A DNA stretch of 64,000 nucleotides, taken from positions 310,001 through 374,000 of the forward strand of contig NZ_JAHIAB010000004.1 in the NCBI RefSeq assembly GCF_018760365.1, written 5' to 3'. Both the position numbers and the translations under genes were made by a program. Below the pieces are notes generated by a model. The model did no database searches. It saw nothing but the letters and a program-made list of their open reading frames with translations, and was not told the DNA's origin. The DNA is from Pseudooceanicola endophyticus. GTDB taxonomy: Bacteria; Pseudomonadota; Alphaproteobacteria; Rhodobacterales; Rhodobacteraceae. Shown piece by piece: positions 1-8,630 of the stretch; the first letter of the stretch is position 1, and each line of letters opens with the position of its first letter.

Positions 1-378
1 CAGCCGGACCGAGCCCTTGCCGTCCTCGAACAGGATCTTCTGGCGCACGCCGCCACCGGCGGCGCGCCAGCGCGGCGGCTGATGGTTCAGCGCCTCGGCC
101 ACGGGACCGGGGTAGATGCCCATGCGGGCTGGGGCAGCGGGGGGCGCGGCCTCGTCCAGGCGCAGCAGCATCCGCGCCAGCAGGTCATCGGACACGGCGG
201 GCGTGGCGGCGCCTTCCAGCAGGGTGCCTGCCAGGGTGTCCTCGGCCTCCAGCCGGGCGCGGCAGTCGTCGCACAGCGAAACATGGGCCGCGATCACCAG
301 TTCGAACGGGCGCGGCAGTTGGCCCGCCGCATAGGCGCGCAGCATGGTGTCGGGAATATGATGGGCAATCTGGTCCAT
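1..378 (-). CDS. chrR: ChrR-type zinc-binding anti-sigma factor (partial, cut by window start)
   Basis: About 125 N-terminal residues are visible; the C-terminal part lies beyond the window start. The product should hold the adjacent ECF sigma factor inactive until singlet oxygen or a related stress releases it. The N-terminal zinc-binding ligands of ChrR anti-sigma factors can be seen: His6, His32, Cys36 and Cys39 (AAHVSLCDDC). Around residue 95 a second part begins that fits the start of the ChrR cupin-like domain. The ATG (376-378) overlaps the sigma-factor stop by one base (TGATG), so the two genes are translationally coupled. Family assignment rests on the motif and the pairing with rpoE. 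Confidence 0.85.
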   Translation of the reverse strand, partial: MDQIAHHIPDTMLRAYAAGQLPRPFELVIAAHVSLCDDCRARLEAEDTLAGTLLEGAATPAVSDDLLARMLLRLDEAAPPAAPARMGIYPGPVAEALNHQPPRWRAAGGGVRQKILFEDGKGSVRL

Positions 379-941
379 CACGGGCGCAGGTCCTTCAATT
401 CGTGGCGCAGCCGTTCCAGCCCCAGCCGGATGCGCGATTTGATGGTTCCGAGAGGCAGGCCGGTCTCGGCCCGGATCTCTCCGTGGGTGAGGTCGCCCAG
501 ATAGGCGCGGGCGATGACCTCGCGCTGATCGGGGCTGAGCTGATCTAGGGCGGCGCGCAGCTTGGCGGCCTCCTCGGCAAAGGCGAGCTGCTGGCCGGGG
601 TCTTCCTCGGGCGGCGTCTCGATCTCTACCTCCTCGGGCAGGGTGCGGGGGGCGCGGCGCACCAGGTCGATCTGGCGGTTGCGGGCGATGCGGTAGATCC
701 AGCCCGAAACCTGGGCCCGGGCGGGATCGAACTGCGCCGCCTTGCGCCAGACCGACAGCATGACGTCCTGAACGACATCCTCTGCCTCGGCCCCGGACAT
801 GCCCGAGCGCATCAGCATCCCCTTGATCCGGGGCGCGTAGAAGGCAAACAGCCGTCCGAAGGCGGCCCGGTCGCGCTGGTCGCGCACCGCGAGCATCCAT
901 TCCGTCTGGGTACTTGGGGCCTCGGGGGGCATTTGCTGCAT
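378..941 (-). CDS. rpoE: ECF sigma factor, RpoE (singlet-oxygen/ECF11 type)
   Basis: An RNA polymerase sigma factor of about 187 residues. Region 2 is visible (GAEAEDVVQDVMLSVW, then GWIYRIARNRQIDLVRR), as is region 4 with a helix-turn-helix ending in LGTIKSRIRLGLERLRHEL. The reading frame is open up to an ATG at 1037, but a candidate promoter places the transcript start near that position. I therefore prefer the ATG at 941 (MQQMPPEA); 1019 is an alternative. It is coupled to the anti-sigma factor downstream and diverges from a lipid-modification operon that also looks RpoE-controlled. In Rhodobacter sphaeroides the homologous pair controls the singlet-oxygen response; the same role here is inferred from synteny. 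Confidence 0.88.
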   Translation of the reverse strand: MQQMPPEAPSTQTEWMLAVRDQRDRAAFGRLFAFYAPRIKGMLMRSGMSGAEAEDVVQDVMLSVWRKAAQFDPARAQVSGWIYRIARNRQIDLVRRAPRTLPEEVEIETPPEEDPGQQLAFAEEAAKLRAALDQLSPDQREVIARAYLGDLTHGEIRAETGLPLGTIKSRIRLGLERLRHELKDLRP

Positions 942-1042
942 CACCGCCAGCCTGCCTTTCTGCCATGCGCCGCGCCGCACGCGCAGGCGCGGCTGTTCCA
1001 AGGAAACTGTTGCAGGCATGGGGTCCGGGTTCAACATGCGAA

Positions 1043-1071
1043 GAATACGAAAGGCCCCCGGGACCGGATCA
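1043..1071 (-). promoter_or_regulatory. Candidate RpoE-dependent promoter for rpoE-chrR
   Basis: On the minus strand TGATCC (1071-1066), a 17-base spacer and GTATTC (1048-1043) can be read. TGATCC is the -35 core of Rhodobacter RpoE (ECF11) promoters. A partner promoter with the same spacing points the other way 35 bases further on. Autoregulation is known for this family; use of this site is inferred. Confidence 0.5.
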
Positions 1072-1105
1072 GAAAAAACTGGCGCAAATTTATTTTCGCC
1101 GCATG

Positions 1106-1134
1106 TGAACTGTTGCGGCGCCCGATCCGTATCC
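1106..1134 (+). promoter_or_regulatory. Candidate RpoE-dependent promoter for the FAD/DUF1365/CFA operon
   Basis: TGAACT (1106-1111), 17 bases, then GTATCC (1129-1134) mirrors the TGATCC-N17-GTATTC site of the divergent rpoE gene. Transcription would begin about 20 bases before the preferred ATG at 1164. The -35 element is weaker than that of the rpoE promoter. Confidence 0.4.
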
Positions 1135-1163
1135 TAATGCGAACCCCGAGCAGGAGCCGCCCC

Positions 1164-2441
1164 ATGTCCTTCGACGCGCTGTCGTTTCGTCCCCAGAAGA
1201 TCGCGATCATCGGTGGCGGCATCTCGGGGCTGGCCGCGGCCTACCAGCTGGCGCCGCATCACCGCGTGACCCTGTTCGAGGCCGAGCCGCGCCTGGGCGG
1301 CCATGCCCGCACGGTGATGGCCGGGCTGCACGGGGACCAGCCGGTCGATACCGGCTTCATCGTCTTCAACTATGCCAATTATCCCCACCTGACGCGGATG
1401 TTCCGTGACCTGAACGTGCCGGTGCAGAAAAGCGACATGAGCTTTGGGGCCACCATTGCGGGCGGTCGGGTGGAATACGGGCTGCGCGATGCCGGCGCGG
1501 TCTTCGGCCAGCGGCGCAACCTGCTGCGCCCGGGCTTTGCCGCGATGATCCGTGACATCCTGCGCTTCAATGCCCGCGCCGAGGAGACCGCCCGGGACGA
1601 CTCCATGACCGTGGCCGAGCTGCTGGCTGAGATGCGGCTGGGCCCGTGGTTCCGCGATTATTACCTGCATCCGATCTGCGGTGCGATCTGGTCCACCCCG
1701 CCCGAGGATATCGCCCGCTTCCCGGCCCGCGCCCTGCTGCGCTTCTTCCGCAATCACGCGCTGCTGTCGGCCCAGGGGCAGCACCAGTGGTGGACGGTGA
1801 AGGGGGGCTCTGTACAGTATGTTGATCGGGTCGAGCAGTTCCTGCGGGCCGAGGGCGTGACGATCCATACCGGCACGCCGATTGCCGCCGTGCGCCGCAG
1901 CGGCCCCCGCCCCGAGGTGGTGACTTCGGTCGCGCCGCCCGAGGCCTTCGATCAGGTGATCCTGGCCTGCCATTCCGACCAGGCGCTGCGGCTGCTGGCG
2001 CGCCCCACCTGGGAAGAGCTGAAGGCGCTTTCGGCGGTGCGCTATCAGGACAACGAGATGGTGCTGCACCGCGATCCCCGGCAGATGCCGCAGCGGCGCG
2101 CCTGCTGGTCCTCCTGGGTCTACCAGTCCGATGGCAGGCCGCGTCCGAAGATCGGTGTCACCTACTGGATGAACCGGCTGCAGAACATCCCCGAGGAAGA
2201 TCCGCTCTTCGTCACCCTGAACCCCGCCCAGCCGGTTCCCGAGGCCGCCACCTATGACCGCAAGGTCTTCCGCCACCCGGTCTTCGACGGCCCGGCGCTG
2301 GCGGCGCAGAGCCGCATCGCCGCGATCCAGGGCCAGAATGCCACCTGGTTCGCCGGGGCCTGGCTGCGCCACGGCTTCCACGAGGACGGCTTTGCCAGCG
2401 CCATGCGGGTGGTGCGCCAGATCGACCCGGCGCTGGCATGA
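1164..2441 (+). CDS. FAD/NAD(P)-binding oxidoreductase, amine-oxidase-like
   Basis: A 425-residue flavoprotein with an N-terminal dinucleotide-binding fold (IIGGGISGLAAAYQL, residues 15-29), followed by the acidic end of beta-2 (LFEAEPRLGGHA). The frame is open to 933, but the ATG at 1164 has CAGGAG eight bases upstream and puts the Rossmann motif at the N-terminus as usual. It is the first gene of an operon with DUF1365, a CFA-type methyltransferase and an SDR. The equivalent R. sphaeroides genes belong to the RpoE stress regulon and have been tied to methylated, unsaturated and furan fatty acids. I infer that this enzyme acts on membrane acyl chains; the exact reaction cannot be read from the sequence. 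The stop overlaps the next start by four bases. Confidence 0.85.
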   Translation: MSFDALSFRPQKIAIIGGGISGLAAAYQLAPHHRVTLFEAEPRLGGHARTVMAGLHGDQPVDTGFIVFNYANYPHLTRMFRDLNVPVQKSDMSFGATIAGGRVEYGLRDAGAVFGQRRNLLRPGFAAMIRDILRFNARAEETARDDSMTVAELLAEMRLGPWFRDYYLHPICGAIWSTPPEDIARFPARALLRFFRNHALLSAQGQHQWWTVKGGSVQYVDRVEQFLRAEGVTIHTGTPIAAVRRSGPRPEVVTSVAPPEAFDQVILACHSDQALRLLARPTWEELKALSAVRYQDNEMVLHRDPRQMPQRRACWSSWVYQSDGRPRPKIGVTYWMNRLQNIPEEDPLFVTLNPAQPVPEAATYDRKVFRHPVFDGPALAAQSRIAAIQGQNATWFAGAWLRHGFHEDGFASAMRVVRQIDPALA

Positions 2442-3193
2442 CCCTGCCGCGCCACATCCCCGGCCAGACCCTTCATGCGCGTCGCGGCGCGGTGCGCCAC
2501 CGCTTCCGCTACAGCGTCGATTACGTGCTGATCGATCCGGAGGACGACGCCCCCCTGCCGCTGCTGTTCTCGCGCAACCGGATCAACCTGGCCTCGGTGC
2601 ATGACCGCGACCATGGCGGGATCCGCGGGCAGGGCCGGGGCGCCGCCTGGCTGCGCGAGGCGCTGCGCGACCGCGGCCTGCCGGCGGCGCGGATCACCCG
2701 CATCGGGCTGCTGACCCAGCCGGCGTTTCTGGGCCGCGTCTTCAACCCCGTGTCCTTCTGGCTAGTCTGGGAGCGCGCGGCGCTGATCGCCGTGGTGGCC
2801 GAGGTCAACAATACCTTCGGAGACCGCCACAGCTATCTCTGCGCCCATCCCGGTTTCCTGCCCATCGGACCGACCGAGCGGATGCGGGCGCAGAAGGTCT
2901 TTCACGTCTCGCCCTTCCAGGACATCGCCGGCGGCTACAGCTTCCGGTTCGATGTGTCGCAGGAGCGGGTCTCGATCCATATCGATCATGACAACGGGCG
3001 GGAGGGTCTTTACGCTACGTTGACCGGGCCCAGCCGTCCGCTGACCAACCGCGGCCTGCTGGCCGCCGCGCTGCGCCGGCCCACCGGCACGCTGCGCGTC
3101 CTGCTGCTGATCTACTGGCAGGCGCTGAAACTGAAGGCGAAAGGGGCCCGCTACAGAACGCGCCCCACGCCCCCCGAGGAGGAGCTGAGCTGA
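2438..3193 (+). CDS. DUF1365 family protein
   Basis: A 251-residue protein whose N-terminus (GQTLHARRGAVRHRFRYSVD) and central part (GRVFNPVSFWLVW, then VAEVNNTFGDRHSYL) are typical of DUF1365. The family lies almost invariably between an amine-oxidase-like flavoprotein and a cyclopropane-fatty-acid-synthase-like methyltransferase, exactly as here. Its biochemical role is unknown to me; a part in acyl-chain modification is inferred from context. Translation is coupled on both sides: its ATG overlaps the previous stop, and its TGA (3191-3193) is directly followed by the next ATG. Confidence 0.85.
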   Translation: MTLPRHIPGQTLHARRGAVRHRFRYSVDYVLIDPEDDAPLPLLFSRNRINLASVHDRDHGGIRGQGRGAAWLREALRDRGLPAARITRIGLLTQPAFLGRVFNPVSFWLVWERAALIAVVAEVNNTFGDRHSYLCAHPGFLPIGPTERMRAQKVFHVSPFQDIAGGYSFRFDVSQERVSIHIDHDNGREGLYATLTGPSRPLTNRGLLAAALRRPTGTLRVLLLIYWQALKLKAKGARYRTRPTPPEEELS

Positions 3194-4345
3194 ATGCTGA
3201 CCAACCGTGTGAAAAGTGAATTCCTGGCCACCTGCGAGGGGATCGTCCGGGGCAGCCTGACGGTGATCACCCCGGAGGGCGCGCGCCATCACTTCGGCGC
3301 CGGCGCGCCTGAGGCCGAGATCACGATCCACGACTGGTCCGCGATCACCGCGATGATCGCGCGCGGCGATATCGGCATGGGGGAAACCTACGTGGCGGGC
3401 CTGTGGGACACCCCCTCGATCGAGGCGCTGACCACGCTGGCGCTGCTGAACCTCGACCAGTTTTCCTCCTATGCCTACGCGAGCCCGCTTCAGAGCCTGA
3501 AGTTCCGCATCGTCGACCGGTTGGTGCGGGCCAATTCCCGGCGCGGTGCCTCGCGCAACATCAAGGCGCATTACGATGTCGGGAACGAGTTCTTCCAGCT
3601 CTGGCTGGATCCGTCGATGACCTATTCCTCGGCGCTTTATGAGGCGGGGGATGATGACCTGGAGCGCGCCCAGCTGCGCAAGTACGACCGCATCCTGAAC
3701 CACCTGCCCGAGGCCGAGCGGGTGCTGGAGATCGGCTGCGGCTGGGGCGGTTTCGCCGAACGCGCGGCGGGTCAGGGGCGCAGCGTCACCGGGCTGACGA
3801 TCTCTCCGTCGCAGAAGGGCTACGCGGATGCGCGCCTCGACGGGCGCGCCGACATCCAGCTGCGCGACTACCGCGACAGCCAGGGGCGTTTCGACGGCAT
3901 CGTCTCGATCGAGATGATCGAGGCGGTGGGCGAACGCTACTGGCCCTCCTATTTCGCCACGATCCGCGACCGGCTGGCCGAAGGCGGGCGCGCCATGGTG
4001 CAGGCGATCACCGTGCCGGACGCCTATTTCCCGACCTATCGCAAGGGATCGGACTACATCCGCGCCCATGCCTTCCCGGGGGGGATGCTGCTTTCGGACG
4101 GGGAGATCGCGAAGGCCGCGCAGCAGGCGGGCCTGCGGGTTGCCTCCTCTCATGCCTTCGGGACCGATTACGGGCGCACCTGCCGCACCTGGCTTGAGCG
4201 CATGGAGGCCGAGGCGGTGCGGATCCGCAAGTTCGGCTATTCCAACGACTTCCTGCGCAGCTGGCGCTTCTACCTCGGGATTTGCGCCGCCTCTTTCGCG
4301 GTCGGCCAGACCGATGTCGTCCAGGTGGAACTGCAAAGGGTTTGA
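3194..4345 (+). CDS. SAM-dependent methyltransferase, cyclopropane-fatty-acid-synthase family
   Basis: A 383-residue enzyme. After an N-terminal lipid-binding part come the family signature NIKAHYDVGNEFFQLWLDP (122-140), the TYSSALYE element and the SAM-binding motif EIGCGWGGFAER (179-190). These enzymes transfer the methyl carbon of S-adenosylmethionine onto double bonds of phospholipid acyl chains. Whether the product here is a cyclopropane, a methyl branch or a furan precursor (UfaM-like) cannot be told. It is the third gene of the candidate RpoE operon and starts immediately after the DUF1365 stop. Length matches the family. Confidence 0.88.
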   Translation: MLTNRVKSEFLATCEGIVRGSLTVITPEGARHHFGAGAPEAEITIHDWSAITAMIARGDIGMGETYVAGLWDTPSIEALTTLALLNLDQFSSYAYASPLQSLKFRIVDRLVRANSRRGASRNIKAHYDVGNEFFQLWLDPSMTYSSALYEAGDDDLERAQLRKYDRILNHLPEAERVLEIGCGWGGFAERAAGQGRSVTGLTISPSQKGYADARLDGRADIQLRDYRDSQGRFDGIVSIEMIEAVGERYWPSYFATIRDRLAEGGRAMVQAITVPDAYFPTYRKGSDYIRAHAFPGGMLLSDGEIAKAAQQAGLRVASSHAFGTDYGRTCRTWLERMEAEAVRIRKFGYSNDFLRSWRFYLGICAASFAVGQTDVVQVELQRV

Positions 4346-4513
4346 GCTTGCGCCGGCATACATCGGAAAAAAGGTGCCGACGGATTTCCCCTGACACGGG
4401 ATTGCCACAGTTCTTGTCATGACTGCATCCCGCGCGCCCCGGAGCAGGGCCCGCGGCACCGTCCGGATCGCCGACAGTCGTTCACCAGTGCTCTGTTTCA
4501 GAAGGAGGGGACC

Positions 4514-5272
4514 ATGTTCCGTTCCAAGTCCAAGACCCGTGATCTTCACGGCAAGACCTACTGGCTGATCGGTGCGAGCGAGGGGCTCGGCCGGGATCTG
4601 GCGAAGGAGATGAAGCGCATGGGGGCAGAGCTGATCCTGTCCGCGCGCTCGGGCGACCGGCTTCAGGCCCTGGCCGAGGAGATCGGCGGCGCGACGGTGG
4701 TGCCGGTGGACGTGACCGATACCGCCTCGGTCGCGGTGGCCACCGCCAAGGCCGCCCATGCCGACGGGCTGATCTACTGCGTCGGGGAATACGATCCGAT
4801 GACCGCCGCCGAATGGGATGCCACCAAGGCGCTGGCGATTGCCGACACCAATTTCATGGGCGCCATGCGCATCCTGGGGCGGGTCGTGCCCGGATGGGTG
4901 CAGCGCGGAGAGGGGCACGTTGTGCTGATCGGGTCTCTGGCCGGGTTCAAGGGGCTGCCGGGCGCCATCGGCTACGGTGCCTCCAAGGCCGCGCTGCGGC
5001 ACCTGGCCGAGGACATGTACATCGACCTCAAGGGAACGGGGGTCGACGTGCAGGTCGCCAACCCCGGCTTCATCCGCACCCGGCTGACCGCCAAGAACAG
5101 TTTCTCCATGCCGCAGATCATGGAGCCCGGAGAGGCGGCGCGCCAGGTCATGTGCCTGGTGCGCAACAGTGAACCCCGGCAACTGTCCTTCCCGGCGCCC
5201 TTTGCCTGGGTGTTCACCGTGCTGGGCCGGCTGCTGCCGTTCCGCCTTTATGCGCGGATCGTTTCGGGCTGA
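4514..5272 (+). CDS. Short-chain dehydrogenase/reductase (SDR)
   Basis: A 252-residue classical SDR with the cofactor motif GASEGLG (residues 20-26), Ser141 in IGSLAG and the catalytic pair Tyr154/Lys158 in YGASK. The C-terminus is hydrophobic and basic, suggesting peripheral membrane contact. The start has AGAAGGAGG upstream. It lies 168 bases after the methyltransferase, so it may be read from the same transcript or its own promoter. SDRs accompany the RpoE-controlled CFA genes in Rhodobacter, which suggests a lipid-related substrate, but that is context only. A strong stem-loop follows the stop. Confidence 0.83.
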   Translation: MFRSKSKTRDLHGKTYWLIGASEGLGRDLAKEMKRMGAELILSARSGDRLQALAEEIGGATVVPVDVTDTASVAVATAKAAHADGLIYCVGEYDPMTAAEWDATKALAIADTNFMGAMRILGRVVPGWVQRGEGHVVLIGSLAGFKGLPGAIGYGASKAALRHLAEDMYIDLKGTGVDVQVANPGFIRTRLTAKNSFSMPQIMEPGEAARQVMCLVRNSEPRQLSFPAPFAWVFTVLGRLLPFRLYARIVSG

Positions 5273-5283
5273 GCACATCACGC

Positions 5284-5303
5284 CGCGATCACGGCTGATC
5301 GCG
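5284..5303 (+). terminator. Stem-loop after the lipid-modification operon
   Basis: Eight-base perfect arms CGCGATCA and TGATCGCG enclose the tetraloop CGGC and are followed by ATAGTGTTATTTT. It lies 11 bases after the SDR stop, so it is a reasonable intrinsic terminator. Confidence 0.55.
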
Positions 5304-5306
5304 ATA

Positions 5307-5323
5307 GTGTTATTTTGCAACAC
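5307..5323. promoter_or_regulatory. Short palindrome upstream of the siderophore-receptor gene
   Basis: GTGTT-N7-AACAC, in an AT-richer stretch about 150 bases before the receptor ATG. It could be a metal-regulator operator, but it does not match a Fur or Irr box I know. Confidence 0.25.
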
Positions 5324-5475
5324 ATCTTTCCAAAGCGGGTACCTGAGCGAAAAACTCAGGCACCCTGCCTTGTGCCTGTTTCCCGGGTCCTTACATCCGG
5401 CGGTACCGGCCAGCCCAGGGCGTCTTCCCCGTCTGAGCAAGCTTCCCCTGACATTCGATCCCTTCCGGAGGCTTC

Positions 5476-7698
5476 ATGGCTTGCTCTGCGCGCCTGGCAT
5501 CCGGCACCGCTCTGGCCCTGCTGCTTTCGGCAGGCCTGTCCCCGGTGCTGGCCCAGGACACCTCGACCCTTTCCGACACCGATACCGGCGATGTGCTGGT
5601 CCTTGATGCCATCGACGTGAATTCCTACGAGCAGGAGGTGCTGCAATCGCTCGGCGTCTCCGTGATCTCGGCCGAGAAGATCGCCGAGGCGCCGGTGGCC
5701 AACGACATTTCGGAGCTGGTGCGCAAGATGCCCGGCGTGAACCTGACCGGCGCCTCTTCTTCGGGGCAGCGCGGCAACCAGCGCCAGATCGACATTCGCG
5801 GCATGGGCCCCGAGAACACGCTGATCCTGATCGACGGCAAGCCGGTGCTGTCGCGCGATGCGGTGAAGATGGGCCGCGCCGGCGAGCGTGACAGCCGCGG
5901 CGACAGCAACTGGGTGCCCGCCGAGCTGATCGAGCGGATCGAGGTGATCCGCGGCCCGGCGGCGGCGCGTTACGGGTCCGGTGCGGCGGGGGGCGTGGTG
6001 AACATCATCACCAAGCAGCCCGAGAAGGACCTGTTCCAGCTTTCGATGAGCTACAACCAGCCCGAAAGCAGCCTGGAGGGCGGCGACAAGCGGGCCAACT
6101 TCCTCTGGGCCAAGCCGATCGGTGACAGCCTCAGCCTGCGGCTGACCGGCAACTACAACCATTCCGACCCGGATGATCCCGATATCAACGCCGCGACCGT
6201 GGCCGAGGATGACGATGCCGCCGCCGGTTCCGAAGGGGTGATCAACAAGGATCTGACCGCCCTGCTGAGCTGGACGCTCGACGACCAGAACAAGATCGAC
6301 TTCGAGCTGGGCTATTCGAAGCAGTCGAACCTTTATGCGGGGGACACCCAGCTTTCGATGCCCACCGATGCCTCGGCCGAGCTGGCGGAAAGCGGTGCGA
6401 CCACCAACAAGATGACGCGCACCACCGCCTCGGTCACCCATACCGGGCGCTATGCGGTGGGCGAGCTGAAAAGCTACCTGCAATGGGAGCATACCAACAA
6501 CACCCGCCTCTCCGAAGGGGCCAGCGGTTCGCGCGAAGGGGCGATCAGCTCGACCGACGAATGGGGGACGGTGACGCTCGACAATGTCGCGGCCAAGACC
6601 GAGCTGACCCGCGACGGCCAGTTCCTGGGCCGCGAGGCCAAGTGGACCTATGGCGGAGAGCTGCGCTTTGAGCGGATGGACGACCCGGTGTCGATCACGG
6701 CGCGGGGCGACATCGACTTCTCCTATGGCGATACGGTGGCCAGCGCCGAGGATCGCGATCCGGTCAGCTCCCAGATGATGCTGGGCGCCTATGCCGAGGG
6801 CAACATCCTGTGGACCGACCGGCTGTCCATCGCGCCCTCGCTGCGGGTCGATCATGCCGACACCTTCGGCACCAACATCTCCGGGGCGCTGAACGCCAGC
6901 TACGAGATGACCTCGTCCTGGACGCTGAAGGCGGGGGTGGCGCAGGCCTTCAAGGCGCCGAACCTGTACCAGCTGAACCCGAACTACATCTACACCACCC
7001 GCGGCAATGGCTGCCCCTATCCCTATTACCGCAACGGCCCCTGCTACGTGCTGGGCAACGAGGACCTGAACCCCGAGCGCAGCCTGAACACCGAGCTGGG
7101 CGTGGCCTATGCCGGCCCCTCCGGGATCGAGGCGACGCTGACGGCCTTCTACAACGACTACCACGACAAGATTCAGGCCGGCACCGATCAGGTGGCCGAG
7201 CTGACGGTGGATGATTCGACCTACCGGGTCTACCAGTGGGAGAACATTCCCCGCGCCGTCGTCTCGGGGGTCGAGGGCAGTTTCCAGGCGCAGCTGCGCG
7301 AGGACCTGCTGCTGACCACCAACCTGACCTACATGATCCGCTCCGAGAACAAGGAGACCGGCGATCCGCTGAGCCTGGTGCCGAAGTACACGATCAATGC
7401 GGCGCTGGAATGGCAGGCGACGGAACGGCTGAAGCTGGTGCCCTCGCTCACCCATTATGGCAAGATCGAGGCGGCCGAGACCTCGGCCACGACGGGCTAT
7501 GCCGAGGATGACACCACGGCGCAGGATCCCTACACGCTGGTCAACCTGACCGCCGCCTTCGAGGTCCGCGAGGGCTTCACGATCAAGGGCGGGGTGACCA
7601 ACCTCTTTGACAAGCAGATCCTGCGTTCGGACAGCGGCGCGCAGACCTACAACGAGCCGGGGCGGGCCTATTTCCTGGGGCTGACCACGACCTTCTGA
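5476..7698 (+). CDS. TonB-dependent siderophore receptor
   Basis: A 740-residue outer-membrane ligand-gated channel. Residues 1-26 form a signal peptide (ALALLLSAGLSPVLAQ). The plug domain follows, with the typical sequences LVRKMPGVNLTG and ERIEVIRGPAAARYGSGAAG, then a long beta-barrel ending in an aromatic residue (LGLTTTF). A Cys-containing insertion near residue 515-530 (GNGCPYPYYRNGPC) probably forms an extracellular loop with a disulfide. The overall pattern resembles FepA/catecholate receptors, but the ligand cannot be assigned. CCGGAGG precedes the ATG. No TonB, ExbBD or ABC importer is adjacent, so the energy supply must be encoded elsewhere. Confidence 0.9.
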   Translation: MACSARLASGTALALLLSAGLSPVLAQDTSTLSDTDTGDVLVLDAIDVNSYEQEVLQSLGVSVISAEKIAEAPVANDISELVRKMPGVNLTGASSSGQRGNQRQIDIRGMGPENTLILIDGKPVLSRDAVKMGRAGERDSRGDSNWVPAELIERIEVIRGPAAARYGSGAAGGVVNIITKQPEKDLFQLSMSYNQPESSLEGGDKRANFLWAKPIGDSLSLRLTGNYNHSDPDDPDINAATVAEDDDAAAGSEGVINKDLTALLSWTLDDQNKIDFELGYSKQSNLYAGDTQLSMPTDASAELAESGATTNKMTRTTASVTHTGRYAVGELKSYLQWEHTNNTRLSEGASGSREGAISSTDEWGTVTLDNVAAKTELTRDGQFLGREAKWTYGGELRFERMDDPVSITARGDIDFSYGDTVASAEDRDPVSSQMMLGAYAEGNILWTDRLSIAPSLRVDHADTFGTNISGALNASYEMTSSWTLKAGVAQAFKAPNLYQLNPNYIYTTRGNGCPYPYYRNGPCYVLGNEDLNPERSLNTELGVAYAGPSGIEATLTAFYNDYHDKIQAGTDQVAELTVDDSTYRVYQWENIPRAVVSGVEGSFQAQLREDLLLTTNLTYMIRSENKETGDPLSLVPKYTINAALEWQATERLKLVPSLTHYGKIEAAETSATTGYAEDDTTAQDPYTLVNLTAAFEVREGFTIKGGVTNLFDKQILRSDSGAQTYNEPGRAYFLGLTTTF

Positions 7699-7764
7699 TC
7701 GCTTTGGCGGGGCGGGAACGGGGCGGGCGCTGGTCCGCCCCGCTTGCGTTTCGGGGGGCGGGGA

Positions 7765-7849
7765 GGGGGCGCTGCCCCCGTCGTCCGTGCCGGACGACTC
7801 CCCCGGGATATTTTCGGCCAGATGACAGGGAGGCCAGATGACAGGGAGG
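7765..7849. repeat. Intergenic repeat, family A (copy A1)
   Basis: From left to right: GGGGGC-GCT-GCCCCC (7765-7779), a second hairpin GTCGTCCG-TGC-CGGACGAC (7780-7798), the core CCCCCGGGATATTTTCGGCC, and a duplicated AGATGACAGGGAGG tail. The same architecture and core recur at 10280-10388 and 39875-39981. Confidence 0.75.
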
Positions 7850-7917
7850 CCGGGCGTTGACCCCGGGCGGGATCTTTGCAGGATCGGGGGGGCTGTTTCG
7901 GGATTTTGAGGTCTGCC

Positions 7918-8556
7918 ATGCCGTCTGTCTTGCGTTTTCTGCGCCGAACCCTGTGGATCGGGGCGCTGGCCCTGCTGCCTGTCGCGGCGCAGGCCGGGGA
8001 AACGCCCTGGCGGGTCGGGATCTTCGAGGGGCAATGGGCGGCCACCCGCCTGCCGCTTCTGCCCTACAATCTGGTGACCGGCGGGCTGAGCTTTCGCGAC
8101 AGCTACCTGACCTCGGTCATCGTGTCGCGGCAGGTCGGGGAGGCCGACCTGCGGGTGCCGGGGACCGCGCTGGGGCTGGCGGGCGTGCGCTTCGAGCTGG
8201 AGGGCACCCTGAGCCGGCATTCCGGCCTGCAGGACCATGACGAGGCGACGCTTGGGGTGATGACCCGCAGCCGCGATTACACGGGTCGCGCCGGGGCGAT
8301 CAGCCTGGGCTGGGCGAACGGCCTGTCCTGGGCCTTCTCTCCGCCGGATTACGAATACGGCGTCGACGGGGTGCGCGGCGAGAAGACCCGGCAGCTGCAG
8401 TACTACATGGGCTTCGAAGCGGAATACACGCCGGTGGGCGCGCAGCATTTCAGCCTGTTCGCGCGGCTGCATCACCGTTCGGGCATCTACGGGGTGATCT
8501 CTCCCTCGAAGACCGGATCGAACATCCTCGGGGTGGGGCTGCGCTGGAAGGGCTGA
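7918..8556 (+). CDS. Predicted outer-membrane or periplasmic protein of unknown function
   Basis: A 212-residue protein from the ATG at 7918, chosen because it places a standard signal peptide at the N-terminus (RRTLWIGALALLPVAAQA, cleavage near residue 26). The frame is also open to 7876. The mature part alternates polar and hydrophobic residues with many Gly and aromatic residues, and ends in NILGVGLRWKG, which suits an eight-stranded beta-barrel. It loosely resembles the PagL/lipid A deacylase-like fold, but I see no convincing catalytic motif. It follows the siderophore receptor across a repeat element, so co-transcription is uncertain. Confidence 0.65.
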   Translation: MPSVLRFLRRTLWIGALALLPVAAQAGETPWRVGIFEGQWAATRLPLLPYNLVTGGLSFRDSYLTSVIVSRQVGEADLRVPGTALGLAGVRFELEGTLSRHSGLQDHDEATLGVMTRSRDYTGRAGAISLGWANGLSWAFSPPDYEYGVDGVRGEKTRQLQYYMGFEAEYTPVGAQHFSLFARLHHRSGIYGVISPSKTGSNILGVGLRWKG

Positions 8557-8567
8557 AGCCCGACGGG

Positions 8568-8587
8568 CGCGCCCCTTGCGGGGCGCG
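8568..8587 (+). terminator. Stem-loop terminator after the outer-membrane protein gene
   Basis: Perfect 8-base arms CGCGCCCC and GGGGCGCG with loop TTGC lie 11 bases after the stop. The T-tract is short. Confidence 0.5.
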
Positions 8588-8630
8588 TTCGGCACCGATC
8601 TCTCGTCGTCATGGGATGATTTTGGAGGGA

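Noticed and set aside
1019-1037. Longer start of the sigma factor at ATG 1037
   Set aside because: The candidate RpoE promoter would place transcription start at about this ATG, and the extra residues do not resemble sigma-factor N-termini.
5356-8595. Very long open frame antisense to the siderophore receptor, with other long antisense frames over dnaE2, hupL and the lipid operon
   Set aside because: Long antisense frames are expected in GC-rich DNA with biased third positions. They show odd composition, lack domains and conflict with well-supported genes on the other strand.
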